Below, piece by piece: positions 1 to 8,700 of a stretch of DNA of 19,756 bases. The notes beneath the pieces were generated by a model, which saw only the letters and a list, made by a program, of their open reading frames with translations, did no database searches and was not told the DNA's origin. Each line of letters begins with the position of its first letter. The first letter of the stretch is position 1. The position numbers and the translations under genes were made by a program. The DNA lies in assembly GCA_049972045.1 (NCBI GenBank), contig JBMFKS010000055.1, positions 1-19,756 of the forward strand, in the 5' to 3' direction. This stretch comes from SpSt-77 sp049972045. GTDB lineage: Bacteria; Chloroflexota; Anaerolineae; B4-G1; DUEL01.

Positions 1-195
1 GCGAAGCCTTCGGCCCGAGGGCTCGGGGCGGGGCCCCTCGCTGGGGCTCGGGGCGGGGCTGGCGGCCTGCGCTCCATCGCCGGAGCGTAAGGTGCGTCGC
101 ACCTGTCCCCCGCAACCGACGGGAGATGGCTTCGCTCTCCGCGGGGCCGCCAGGGAATCCCCGTTTCTGGGTAGCGGCGAAGCCGCGAAGCAATA

Positions 196-225
196 AGTAG
201 GGCAACTGCTTGCAGTTGCCCTACT
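196..225. repeat. Perfect 14-bp palindrome, copy 1
   Basis: The arms AGTAGGGCAACTGC (196-209) and GCAGTTGCCCTACT (212-225) pair perfectly around a 2-base TT centre. A diverged copy lies at 323-352. Nothing resembling a T-run follows, so a terminator is less likely than a dispersed REP-like repeat. Base pairing is seen directly; the repeat-family assignment is inference. Confidence 0.7.
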
Positions 226-322
226 GGAGGGCGCAAAGACCCACAAACGTGCTGTTGACAAACCACTACCTCTAACTGCGTAAGTCCTGTGATTTACCCC
301 GAGGGGCACGAAGTTCATACAG

Positions 323-352
323 AGTGGGGCCACTGCTTGCAGTTGCCCCACT
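323..352. repeat. 14-bp palindrome, copy 2 with compensatory change
   Basis: The arms AGTGGGGCCACTGC (323-336) and GCAGTTGCCCCACT (339-352) pair at 13 of 14 positions around a TT centre. Compared with copy 1, the fourth pair has changed from A:T to G:C on both arms, so pairing is kept. One further difference (A to C) leaves a C/T mismatch. The element ends 8 bases before the gntR -35 box. Confidence 0.65.
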
Positions 353-360
353 TTGCCCCC

Positions 361-389
361 TTGCCAGTTTCTCCAGACAATGGTATAAT
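361..389 (+). promoter_or_regulatory. Sigma-70 promoter of gntR cluster
   Basis: The -35 box TTGCCA is at 361-366 and the -10 box TATAAT at 384-389, with exactly 17 bases between. The -10 is preceded by TGG, an extended -10 signature. The predicted start of transcription is near 396, and the gntR start codon follows at 416 after a GGAGG at 406-410. It is the best promoter in the window and would serve the regulator and probably the downstream co-directional genes. Confidence 0.85.
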
Positions 390-400
390 GTCTATACATT
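387..400. promoter_or_regulatory. HutC-type GntR operator
   Basis: The inverted repeat AATGT-CTAT-ACATT contains GTCTATAC at 390-397. This fits the published HutC-subfamily operator consensus GTMTAKAC with the expected flanking pyrimidines. It overlaps the end of the -10 box and the predicted transcription start of the gene that encodes a HutC-type regulator. Bound repressor would block its own promoter, so autoregulation is likely. The match is seen; binding is inferred. Confidence 0.7.
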
Positions 401-415
401 TGGCCGGAGGGCAGA

Positions 416-1168
416 ATGGACCTGAAAGTAGACCCCGAGAGCCCCGTCCCCATCTACTACCAGATTCGGGAGCAACTGCGTCAGCAGATCCTCAGTGGCC
501 ACCTGAAACCCGGCGATCCCCTCCCGTCGGAAGCGCAGATATGCGCCCAGTGCGGCGTCTCCCGGATGACGGCCCGGATGGCCCTCTCCCAACTGGCCAG
601 CGAGGGACTGGTCGTCCGCCGCAAAGGGAAAGGCACCTTCGTAGCCCCCTCCAAAGCCACGCTGCCGGAACCGCTCATTCCGATGAGTTACACCGCTCTG
701 ATGGACCACCTCGGGCTGCAGGCCGGAGCGGTCATTCGGAGCCAGGAACTTCTCCCCGCTCCCCCTCAGGTCGCGGAAGCCCTGGGGATTCCCGAAGGAG
801 AGACCGTGATCCGCATCGTCCGTCTCCGCTCCGCCGACGGCCAGGCCATGGCGCTGGAGACCTCTTTCCTCCCCCATCGCCTCTTCCCTACCCTGGCCGA
901 ACTGGACCTGACCGACCGGAGCCTCTATCAGGTGCTGGAACAGATGTTCTCTCTTCCCCCGGCTTACGCAGTGGACACCATAGAACTGGCCGTTGCCGGC
1001 CCGTACGAGGCGGCCGAACTGGGAGTTCGGGAAGGCACCCCGGTGGTGCTGAGCGCGCGCGTCGCGTACTCTGAAGAGAACGTCCCCCTGGTTTTCACGC
1101 GCACGATTCACCGGGGAGACCGCTTCCGGGCCGTCGTGCGCAGCACGCGCCAGCGTCTGGAAGAGTAA
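416..1168 (+). CDS. GntR family regulator, HutC subfamily
   Basis: This 250-residue transcription factor has an N-terminal GntR winged helix-turn-helix (about residues 8-76; PIYYQIREQLRQQI, then a recognition helix around SRMTARMALSQL, then the wing GKGTFVAP). A UTRA ligand-binding domain follows (about 95-240; EGETVIRIVRLR, ALETSFLP, VVLSARVAYSEENVPLVFTRT). The length is typical of the HutC subfamily, whose members usually sense a small metabolite such as a sugar phosphate, amino sugar or histidine-pathway intermediate. The ligand cannot be read from sequence. ATG 416 is supported by GGAGG at 406-410. It heads a cluster with an aminotransferase and sugar-type enzymes, so it probably represses them until a substrate or intermediate appears. 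Confidence 0.95.
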   Translation: MDLKVDPESPVPIYYQIREQLRQQILSGHLKPGDPLPSEAQICAQCGVSRMTARMALSQLASEGLVVRRKGKGTFVAPSKATLPEPLIPMSYTALMDHLGLQAGAVIRSQELLPAPPQVAEALGIPEGETVIRIVRLRSADGQAMALETSFLPHRLFPTLAELDLTDRSLYQVLEQMFSLPPAYAVDTIELAVAGPYEAAELGVREGTPVVLSARVAYSEENVPLVFTRTIHRGDRFRAVVRSTRQRLEE

Positions 1169-1239
1169 CGACTCGCCTCACCCCCAGCCCTGAAGTTTGG
1201 CTTTTTCGTGGTGGGTAATCATCCAAAAAGGAGGAAACC

Positions 1240-2625
1240 ATGACCTCTTTCTCGCTGGCCCGGTTGATTGAGCAACGGCAGACCGACCAGTATGACCTGC
1301 ACAAGAAGTACATCAACCCCTATATGGCGCGCGCCATGCAGATTATCGGGTTTGACAAAACCTACGTGCGCGGCGAGGGCGCGTACCTGTGGGACGCGGA
1401 GGGCAACCGCTATCTGGATCTGCTCTCCGGCTTCAGCGTTTTCAACCTGGGACGGGGCCATCCGCTCGTCAAACAGGCGATGATGGAATTCCTGACCCTG
1501 GATCGGCCCTCCCTGGTCAAGATGGACTGCCCGCTTCTGGCCGGCATCCTGGCCGAGGAACTGGTCAAGCGGATGCCCACCGGCCTGGAGGCCGTCTTTT
1601 TCGCCAATTCCGGCGCCGATGCGGTGGATACGGCCATCAAATTCGCCCGCTACGCGACCCAACGACCTCGGATAGTCTATCTGAACCATGCTTTCCATGG
1701 CCTGACGCTGGGGACCCTCTCTATCAACGGCGGGGAGGTGTTCAAGAAGGGGTTTGAGCCCCTTCTTCCCGGAACGGCCATGGTGGAAATGAACGACCTG
1801 GAAGCCCTGGAGCGGGAACTGCGAAAAGGGGATGTGGCCGCGTTCATCGTGGAGCCCATCCAGGGCAAGGGCGTCTACATCCCCAACGACGATTACCTCC
1901 CCGAGGCCCAGCGGCTGTGTCGCAAGTACGGCACCCTCTTCATCAGCGACGAGGTCCAGGTCGGTTTGGGGCGGGCCGGAAAGTTCCTCTGCGGCGAACA
2001 CTGGCACCTGGAGCCGGATATGGTCACTCTGGCCAAGGCGCTGGGTGGCGGGTATGTCCCCGTCAGCGCCGTCATCATGCGGCGGAGCGTCCACGATAAA
2101 GTCTTCGGCTCCCTCAAGCGGGCCCAGGTTCACTCCACCACCTTCGGGCAGAACGATATGGCGATGGCCGCCGGACTGGCCACCCTGTACGTGATGGACC
2201 AGGAGCGCATCGTGGAGCGCTCGGCAACGGTGGGGGCGCAGTTGCTGGCCCGACTGGCCGCCCTGAAAGAGCGGTACGAGATGATCGCCGACGTACGGGG
2301 CAAGGGGCTCATCATCGGGATAGAATTCCGCCCGCCGTCCAATCTGGCCCTCCGGGCCGCGTGGACGGCACTGGAGGCCGCCGAGAAGGGGCTCTTCGCC
2401 CAACTGGTCGTGATGGCCCTGATGCGGGACCACCGCATCCTGACCCAGGTGGGTGGGCCGGGAGTCAACATCATCAAACTCCTGCCGCCGCTCATCATCG
2501 GCGATGAGGAGGTGGAGATGATCGTCGCCGCGTTTGACGCCGTGATGGCCGAGACAACCCACGTCCGGGGGCGGGTGTGGAGCCTGAGCACGGAACTGAT
2601 CAAACACGCGATGTCCTCCTCGTAG
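1240..2625 (+). CDS. Class III PLP-dependent aminotransferase
   Basis: This 461-residue enzyme belongs to the acetylornithine/ornithine/4-aminobutyrate (class III, fold type I) aminotransferases. The cofactor site is clear: NSGADAVDTAIKFAR binds the phosphate, D237 (ISDEVQVGLGR) contacts the pyridine nitrogen, and K266 (TLAKALGGG) forms the Schiff base. The D-K spacing of 29 residues is typical. It has an N-terminal extension of about 30 residues before the usual start (DKTYVRGEGAYLWDAEGN). A strong AAGGAGG at 1228-1234 fixes ATG 1240. The amino donor and acceptor cannot be named; an omega-amino acid, diamine or GABA-like substrate is usual. It sits 71 bases after the regulator and overlaps the next reading frame, so co-transcription is likely. 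Confidence 0.9.
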   Translation: MTSFSLARLIEQRQTDQYDLHKKYINPYMARAMQIIGFDKTYVRGEGAYLWDAEGNRYLDLLSGFSVFNLGRGHPLVKQAMMEFLTLDRPSLVKMDCPLLAGILAEELVKRMPTGLEAVFFANSGADAVDTAIKFARYATQRPRIVYLNHAFHGLTLGTLSINGGEVFKKGFEPLLPGTAMVEMNDLEALERELRKGDVAAFIVEPIQGKGVYIPNDDYLPEAQRLCRKYGTLFISDEVQVGLGRAGKFLCGEHWHLEPDMVTLAKALGGGYVPVSAVIMRRSVHDKVFGSLKRAQVHSTTFGQNDMAMAAGLATLYVMDQERIVERSATVGAQLLARLAALKERYEMIADVRGKGLIIGIEFRPPSNLALRAAWTALEAAEKGLFAQLVVMALMRDHRILTQVGGPGVNIIKLLPPLIIGDEEVEMIVAAFDAVMAETTHVRGRVWSLSTELIKHAMSSS

Positions 2626-3821
2626 AAACAGTGCGGGTCCTGGCGGGGGAGATCGGCCCGCGCGGCACCGGCACCCATGGGGAAGCGGCCGCCGCCGACT
2701 TCGTGGCCCGGCGACTGGCCCAACTGGGGCTGTCGGTGGAGTGGCAGAGGTTCCGCGCCGTCGCTGACCAGAACGCGTTTCCGCTGGCGGTGAATCTGGT
2801 CGCGCTGTTGGCCGTCGCTCTGTACCCGCTGGGAGGCGCTCTCACCCGCTGGGTGGCGGCTGCCCTGGCCCTGAGCACGCCGGTGCTGTTCTGGGAGACG
2901 GTCATCCACTCCGACAGCCCGCTGCGGCCCCTGCTCCCGCATGTCCGCAGCCAGAACGTGCTCGGGCGCATCCCGCCCGCGGGCAAAATCCGCCAGCGCG
3001 TCGTCCTGCTGGCCCACCTGGATACGAACCGCTGCCGTCTGGCCTGGCAGTCGGCCGCCGTGCGTTTCCTGGAGCCGCTGACCTGGCTCACCTTCGGGGT
3101 GCTGGTCCTGCTCGGGGTGCTCTATCTGCTGGGCGCGCTGCTGAGCGGCCCGGCCTGGGTCTGGTGGCTCTCCCTGCTGCCCGCCGGGTACATCCTGGGC
3201 ACCGGCATCACCCTTTGGCGGGAGGGGCGCACGCCCTTCTCTCCCGGAGCGCACGATAACGCCAGCAGTGTGGCGGTCGCGCTGGAGGTGGGCCGATGGC
3301 TGGCTGCCCGTCCCCCCCGGCACACCGAAGTCTGGCTGGCCTTCACCGGGGCCGAGGAGACGGACCATCGGGGACTGAAAGTCCTGCTGCAGGAGCACGG
3401 CGCCGTCCTGCGCGACGCGGTCTTTATTGACCTGGAAGGGGTTGGCAGCGGCGAATTGGTCTATCTCGTCCGCGAGGGGCTATGCTGGCCCTACCGGCCT
3501 GACCCCGGCCTTCAGGCCCTGGCTGAGGAGGTGGCCGCCCGGCGGCCAGACCTGGGCGTCCGGCCTGCCCGGATGCCGGTGGAGGATGAGGTGCGCACGT
3601 TGCGCAACGGCGGCTACCGGGCCATCTGCCTGGCCGGGCGCGACCCGGCCACCGGCACGCTTCCCCGCTGGCACCGGGCCGACGATACCGTGGACACCGT
3701 CTCTCCGGTTGCACTGGAACGAGCCGCAGAGTTCGTCCTGGAGATGCTGCAGGTCATAGACTCCGGGTTATGGGGAAGGCGTGGGCCTTCTGAGGCCGCT
3801 TCCTGCCGAGACCGACGATGA
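2577..3821 (+). CDS. Membrane-embedded M28 family metallopeptidase
   Basis: This protein of up to 414 residues carries the M28 di-zinc aminopeptidase core. Visible ligands and catalytic residues are H147 (LLAHLDTN), D227 (GAHDNASS), E260/E261 (FTGAEETDHRG), D285 (VFIDLEG) and H366 (WHRADDTVD). Unlike soluble M28 enzymes it has about four hydrophobic segments, two before the first zinc ligand (about 68-109) and two between H147 and D227 (about 165-215), so the catalytic core is membrane-tethered. The start is uncertain: GTG 2577 overlaps the aminotransferase by 49 bases and includes the full conserved N-terminal helix, while GTG 2631 would begin just after the aminotransferase stop. Neither has a clear ribosome site, which suggests translational coupling. 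The substrate, peptide or amide, is unknown. Confidence 0.85.
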   Translation: MEPEHGTDQTRDVLLVETVRVLAGEIGPRGTGTHGEAAAADFVARRLAQLGLSVEWQRFRAVADQNAFPLAVNLVALLAVALYPLGGALTRWVAAALALSTPVLFWETVIHSDSPLRPLLPHVRSQNVLGRIPPAGKIRQRVVLLAHLDTNRCRLAWQSAAVRFLEPLTWLTFGVLVLLGVLYLLGALLSGPAWVWWLSLLPAGYILGTGITLWREGRTPFSPGAHDNASSVAVALEVGRWLAARPPRHTEVWLAFTGAEETDHRGLKVLLQEHGAVLRDAVFIDLEGVGSGELVYLVREGLCWPYRPDPGLQALAEEVAARRPDLGVRPARMPVEDEVRTLRNGGYRAICLAGRDPATGTLPRWHRADDTVDTVSPVALERAAEFVLEMLQVIDSGLWGRRGPSEAASCRDRR

Positions 3822-3838
3822 GCGCTCAGAGTTAGGCG

Positions 3839-4750
3839 ATGAAATACGGACGCCGGAAACAACGGGCTCTCCGAGCTGTGTTGGCCCTGATCCTGCTTCT
3901 GTTGGCCCTCGTGGGCTTTCTCTACTGGAGGATCACCTCTGGCGTGGTCGGTCAGTATGTGGAGGTCAACGATGTCCGTCTCCACTACACCGATGAGGGC
4001 ACAGGGGAGCCGGTGATCCTGCTGCACGGGTTTGCCGTCAACGCCGACCTGAACTGGCGTCTGCCCGGAATCCACGACCGGCTCAAACCTCACTTCCGGG
4101 TCATCGCCGTGGACCTGCGGGGACATGGTCTGAGCGAAAAACCGCACCGTCCCGACGCCTACGGCCTGGAGATGGTGGAGGACATCACTGCCCTGATGGA
4201 CACGCTGGGGCTCCAGAAGGCCCATCTGGTGGGTTACTCGCTGGGGGGCTTTATCGCCCTGAAATTTGCCACCACGTACCCCCAGCGGGTGCACTCCCTG
4301 TGTGTGCTGGGGGCCGGATGGGCTGATCCGCGGGAGGAGGGTTTTCGGGAAGCGCTGGAGGAATCGGCCCGGCAACTGCGCGCGGGCCGGGCCGTCGGCC
4401 CTCTCGTCGCCGCTTGGCCGGATGCCCAACACCGGCCGGGGTGGCTCCATACCGCCTGGGTCAGGGTGATGACGGGCGTCTTCAACGACCCGTTGGCGTT
4501 GGCTGCGATGGTGGAGGCCCTGCCGGAAGTTGCCGTCTCTCGGGAGGAGTTGAGCCGTCTGGAGGCTCCCCTTTGGGTGATTGTGGGAGAGCGAGACGCG
4601 CTGAGGGACCGTGCGGAAGCCCTCTGTGCGGCCGTTCCCTGCATGCTGACCTTGGTTCCAGGCGCCGATCACGTCACGGCGCCGTTTCGTCGGGCCTTTT
4701 ATGACGCCCTTCTGGAGTGTCTACTCTCCCGCGGAGGAACGAAACCATGA
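3839..4750 (+). CDS. Membrane-anchored alpha/beta hydrolase
   Basis: This 303-residue protein begins with a basic stretch and one hydrophobic helix (about residues 11-30; LALILLLLALVGFLYW), so it is probably anchored with the enzyme domain outside the cytoplasm. The alpha/beta hydrolase fold follows: oxyanion motif LLHGFAVN, DLRGHGLSEKP, nucleophile elbow GYSLGG (S134), acid D253 (VGERDAL) and H278 (PGADHVTA). The triad is complete. The closest general family is epoxide hydrolase/haloperoxidase/esterase-like; the real substrate is unknown. It starts 17 bases after the M28 gene, with only a weak ribosome site. Its stop overlaps the next start codon as ATGA, indicating an operon. Confidence 0.88.
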   Translation: MKYGRRKQRALRAVLALILLLLALVGFLYWRITSGVVGQYVEVNDVRLHYTDEGTGEPVILLHGFAVNADLNWRLPGIHDRLKPHFRVIAVDLRGHGLSEKPHRPDAYGLEMVEDITALMDTLGLQKAHLVGYSLGGFIALKFATTYPQRVHSLCVLGAGWADPREEGFREALEESARQLRAGRAVGPLVAAWPDAQHRPGWLHTAWVRVMTGVFNDPLALAAMVEALPEVAVSREELSRLEAPLWVIVGERDALRDRAEALCAAVPCMLTLVPGADHVTAPFRRAFYDALLECLLSRGGTKP

Positions 4751-5739
4751 AAGCCTTTGTGACCGGCGGTACGGGTTTCATCGGCGGAATGGTGGTCCGC
4801 CAACTGGTGGAGGCCGGCCATACCGTCCGGGCGCTAGTCCGGCCCGGTGCCGATACCCGCCAGTTGGACGGCCTGCCCGTGGAACGGATTGCGGGGACTC
4901 TGGAGGACGAAGAAAGCCTGCGTCGGGGCATGGATGGCTGCGATTGGGTCTTCCACCTGGCCGCCCTCTACGCCTTCTGGGGCTACCGCTGGGAGGACTT
5001 CTACCGCGTCAACGTGGAGGGCACCCGGCGCGTGCTGACCGTCGCGGCCCGGGTCGGCGTCCCCCGCATCGTCTACACCAGTTCCATCGCCACCCTGGGC
5101 ATCCCCCGGGGAGACGTCCCGGCCAACGAAGACACCCCCGTCACGCTGGACGAAAAAATCGGCCACTACAAGCGGTCCAAGTTCCTGGCCGAAGAGGTGG
5201 CCCGGGACTTCGCCCGGCAGGGTGTCCCTGTCGTCATCGTCAATCCGGCTGCGCCCGTCGGTGTGGGCGACTACAAGCCCACCCCCACCGGGCAAATGAT
5301 CGTGGACTTCCTCCACGGCCGGATGTTCGGCTATGTGGACACCGGGATGAATATCGTGGATGTGGAGGATGTCGCGATGGGCCACCTGCTGGCAGCGGAG
5401 CGGGGACGGGTGGGAGAGCGCTACATCCTGGGTGGGGAGAACCTCTCACTGAAGCAGGTCCTGGACATCCTGGCGGAGGTCTCCGGCCGCCCCCGGGTTC
5501 GCCTGCGCATCCCTCATAGCGTGGCGCTGGCCTGGTCGTATGTAGACGTCGCGCTGGCCCGCCTGAACCCCTGGCACATCCCCGCCGCCACGCCGGAGAA
5601 GGTGCGCCTCTCGCGCCAGAAGGAGTACTACGACTCCAGCAAGGCGATGCGGGAACTGGGGTACACCTACCGCCCGGCCCGGGAGGCGCTGCGCAAGGCA
5701 GTGGAATGGTACCGGGCCCACGGCTACGCGCCCTCATGA
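4747..5739 (+). CDS. hpnA: HpnA-like NAD-dependent sugar epimerase
   Basis: This 330-residue extended short-chain dehydrogenase has the NAD-binding GGTGFIGG at residues 7-14 and the catalytic Y141-x-x-x-K145 in GHYKRSKFLAEE. The run of family markers (YTSSIATLG, EDTPVTLDEKIGHYKRSK, NPAAPVGVGDYKPTPTG, GERYILGGENLSLKQ) matches the hopanoid-associated sugar epimerase HpnA as I recall it. No squalene-hopene cyclase or other hopanoid gene is nearby, so the name reflects homology rather than proven role; the substrate is probably a nucleotide sugar or isoprenoid-linked sugar. ATG 4747 was preferred over an upstream GTG at 4717 because GGAGG lies at 4733-4737 and the Rossmann fold starts immediately. 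It overlaps the hydrolase stop (ATGA). Confidence 0.88.
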   Translation: MKAFVTGGTGFIGGMVVRQLVEAGHTVRALVRPGADTRQLDGLPVERIAGTLEDEESLRRGMDGCDWVFHLAALYAFWGYRWEDFYRVNVEGTRRVLTVAARVGVPRIVYTSSIATLGIPRGDVPANEDTPVTLDEKIGHYKRSKFLAEEVARDFARQGVPVVIVNPAAPVGVGDYKPTPTGQMIVDFLHGRMFGYVDTGMNIVDVEDVAMGHLLAAERGRVGERYILGGENLSLKQVLDILAEVSGRPRVRLRIPHSVALAWSYVDVALARLNPWHIPAATPEKVRLSRQKEYYDSSKAMRELGYTYRPAREALRKAVEWYRAHGYAPS

Positions 5740-5766
5740 TGGCTATTGCCCGAAAGGAGGACGATG

Positions 5767-8700
5767 ATGCCCCAATACCTTCTGGGTCTGGATGCCGGCA
5801 GCGGCTCCGTCCGCGCGCTGCTGGTGGAGGTGGAGAGCGGACGGGCCACCATCGCCGTCCGCGCCTGGGAGCATCCGCCCGCCGCCGATGGCGGCTGGGC
5901 GTATGACTTTGACCCGGGGCGCAACTGGGGCCTGCTGGCGGAGGTGGTCCGGGAGGCGCTCGCGCGCGCCGGCGCCGCGCCCGCCGACGTCGCCGGGATC
6001 GCCGCCGCGTCTATGCGCCACAGCCTGGTGCTGGTGCGGGGCGCGGAGGTCCTCTTCGCCGTCCCCAACCGGGACGCCCGCGCCGCCGCCGAAGGGATGG
6101 AACTGGCCGCCGGGCCCGGCGCGCGGGTCTGCGGCCGCACCGGATGCTGGCCCGCGCCGATGTTCACGGCCCCCCGCCTGCTCTGGCTGGCCCGCCACCA
6201 CCCCCAGTGGCTGGAGGGGGCGGTGGCGCTGACCGTCGGCGACTGGGTCGCCTTCCGGCTCTGCGGGGAGACGGCGACAGACTCCACCCACGCCGGGGAG
6301 ACGATGCTCTTTGACATCGTCCGGCGGGAGTGGATGACGGACTTCCTGGCGGAACTGGGGCTCCCGGCGTCGCTGCTCCCGCCTGTCCGCCCGGCGGGAA
6401 CGCTCCTGGGCCGCCTGACTCCTTCCGCCGCGGCCGACCTGGGGCTGGCGCCGGGGATTCCGGTGGCCGTCGGCGGGGCGGACACCCAGTGTGCGCTCCT
6501 GGCCCTGGGCGCCGGGCTCCCCGGAGACATCGGCATCGTCGCCGGGACGACGGGGCCGGTCCAGGGCGTGGCCGACTGCCCCGCGCCGGACCCGGAGGGC
6601 CGTCTCTGGACCCGCCCGCACCTTCTGCCCGACCGCTGGGTGGTGGAGAGCAACAGCGGCCCGCTGGGGGACGCGCTGGACTGGCTGGCGGGGCTTCTCT
6701 TCCCGGATTCGCCCCGGCCGACGGCCCGGCTGATCGGCGAGGCCGCGCAGGCCCAGCCCGGCGCCGGAGGCGTCCTCTCCACCTTCGGCGGGCAGGTCTT
6801 CAATGCCCGCGCGATGGCCTTCCCGGTGGGCAGCCTCACCCTCTCCCCCTTCCTGGGCGGCGATGGCCCGTCCCGCCGGGCCGACCTCTGCCGGGCCGTC
6901 CTGGAGGGGCTGGCCTTCGTCCTGCGGGCCAACGGGGAGCAGGTCGCGGCGCTTGTAGCGCAGGCTGTTAGCCCGCGCTACGGGATGACCGGCGGCCTCA
7001 CCCGCAGCCCCTTCTGGGCCCAACTGGTCGCCGACGTCCTGGGCGCGCCCGTCCGGGTCTCCCAGATCCCGGAGGGGACGGCCCTGGGCGCGGCGGTCTG
7101 CGCCGGGGTCGCCGCGGGGCTCTTCCCCGGCCTCGCAGAGGGAGCGGCGCATCTGGCGCGCGTCCGCACCGTCCACCCGAACGAGGAGAACGCCCGGACG
7201 TACGAGGCCCTCTATGCGGAGTGGAAGGAGGTTCGGGCCCTGCTGGCCGACGGGCACGACCGGGCCACGGCCCGGATGCTGGAATCCCTGGCCGCGCAGA
7301 CCGTCCGGCCTGCCAAGATCGGCTTCCGCCCGAAGATCCTGGTGACCGCGCAGATGGACGGGGAGAGCCTGGAGGAACTGCGCCATCTGGGGGAGGTAGA
7401 GTACGCCAATTACCGGGAGACGCTCCGGGTGCTCACCGGGGAGGACCTGGTGGAGGCCTTGCAGGGGGTCCACGTCTTCATCACCGAGGTGGACATTGTG
7501 GACCTGGAGGCGCTGCGGGCGTTGCCCGACCTGCGGGTCGTCGTCGCCTGCCGGGGGCAGGCGGTGAACGTGGACGTGGCGGCCTGCACCGCGCTGGGGA
7601 TCCCGGTCCTCTATGCGCCGGGCCGCAACGCCGATGCCGTCGCCGACCTGACGGTGGCTTTTATGCTGGCGCTGGCCCGGAAACTGGTCCCGGCGAACGA
7701 GTTTCTCCGCCAGCCGGGCGGCGAGGCGGGGGACATGGCCCGGATGGGGCAGGCGTACGAGGCCTTCCTGGGCCGGGAACTCTGGGGGAAGACGGTGGGC
7801 CTGGTCGGCCTGGGCGCGGTAGGGCGGGAGGTCGCCCGGCGACTGGCCCCCTTCGGGGTCCGCCTGCGGGTCTACGACCCGTACGTCCGCCCGGAGGAGG
7901 CCGCGCGGTACGACGCGGAGCCTGTCTCCCTGGAGGAACTGCTGGCCGAAAGCGACTTCGTGAGTCTGCACGCGCCGGTCACCGAGGAGACGCGGGGGCT
8001 CATCGGCCGGGAGGCGCTGGCCCGAATGAAGCCGGGGGCCTTTCTGGTCAACACGGCCCGCGCCGCGCTGGTGGACGAGGAGGCGCTGGCTGAGGCGCTG
8101 CAGAGTGGCCATCTGGCCGGAGCGGCGGTGGACGTCTTTTCCGTGGAGCCGCCCGCTTCGGACCATCCGTTGTTGCAACTGCCCAACGTCATCGCCACGC
8201 CGCACATCGGGGGGAACACGGAAGAGGTGGCCGCACACCAGGGCCGCATCGTGGTGGAGGACCTGAAGCGGATGCTGGCAGGGGAGCGGCCACGCCATAT
8301 TCTGAACCCCCAGGCGCTGGACGGGTTCTCCTGGACGGGCCCGCGCTGGGAGGCGAAGGGCGTCGTCCTGGAGGGACTGGAGGAGCGGCCGGGTCCGGCG
8401 GTCAGCGATCTGCAGGTCGCAGGTCGCACGGAGCAGGTCGCAAAGGAGCGGAGGAGCAGGGGAGCGGAGGAGCGGAGGGGGATGGAGATGGGATACGATG
8501 CACGAAGCACGGTTGAGGAGATCCTGCGCCGGTTCTGCGAGAAGGCGGTCGCCGATCCGGCGCTGCGGGCCTTCGCGGCGAAACGGCGGGTGATGACCCA
8601 CTACACGATGACCGACCTGGGGCTGGAGTTCTACGTGGGCTTCCAGGACGGGGAGGTGGTCGCCGGGCTGGGCGCGCCGCCCACGCCCGCCGAGGTCCGC

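Larger units (their letters stand above)
1..360. repeat. Non-coding, repeat-rich leader region
   Basis: No convincing gene lies in this stretch. It is GC-rich and made of short palindromic pieces. Positions 174-194 are an exact 21-base reverse complement of 15557-15577, in the element upstream of queG. Positions 277-290 (TGCGTAAGTCCTGT) are identical to 15754-15767, the right end of that element. Two related hairpins lie at 196-225 and 323-352. The simplest reading is the right part of a second MITE-like element whose left end is outside the window, followed by another palindromic repeat and then the gntR promoter. An open frame from 289 into the regulator region is a shadow in another frame. 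Confidence 0.7.

Noticed and set aside
1186..1206. Possible intrinsic terminator after gntR (AGCC...GGCT then TTTTT)
   Set aside because: Only a 4-bp stem with a 9-base loop; too weak to call.
1219..2607. 462-residue minus-strand open frame opposite the aminotransferase
   Set aside because: A shadow of a gene with a complete PLP site and a strong ribosome site; its own composition is His/Gln/Gly-rich and featureless.
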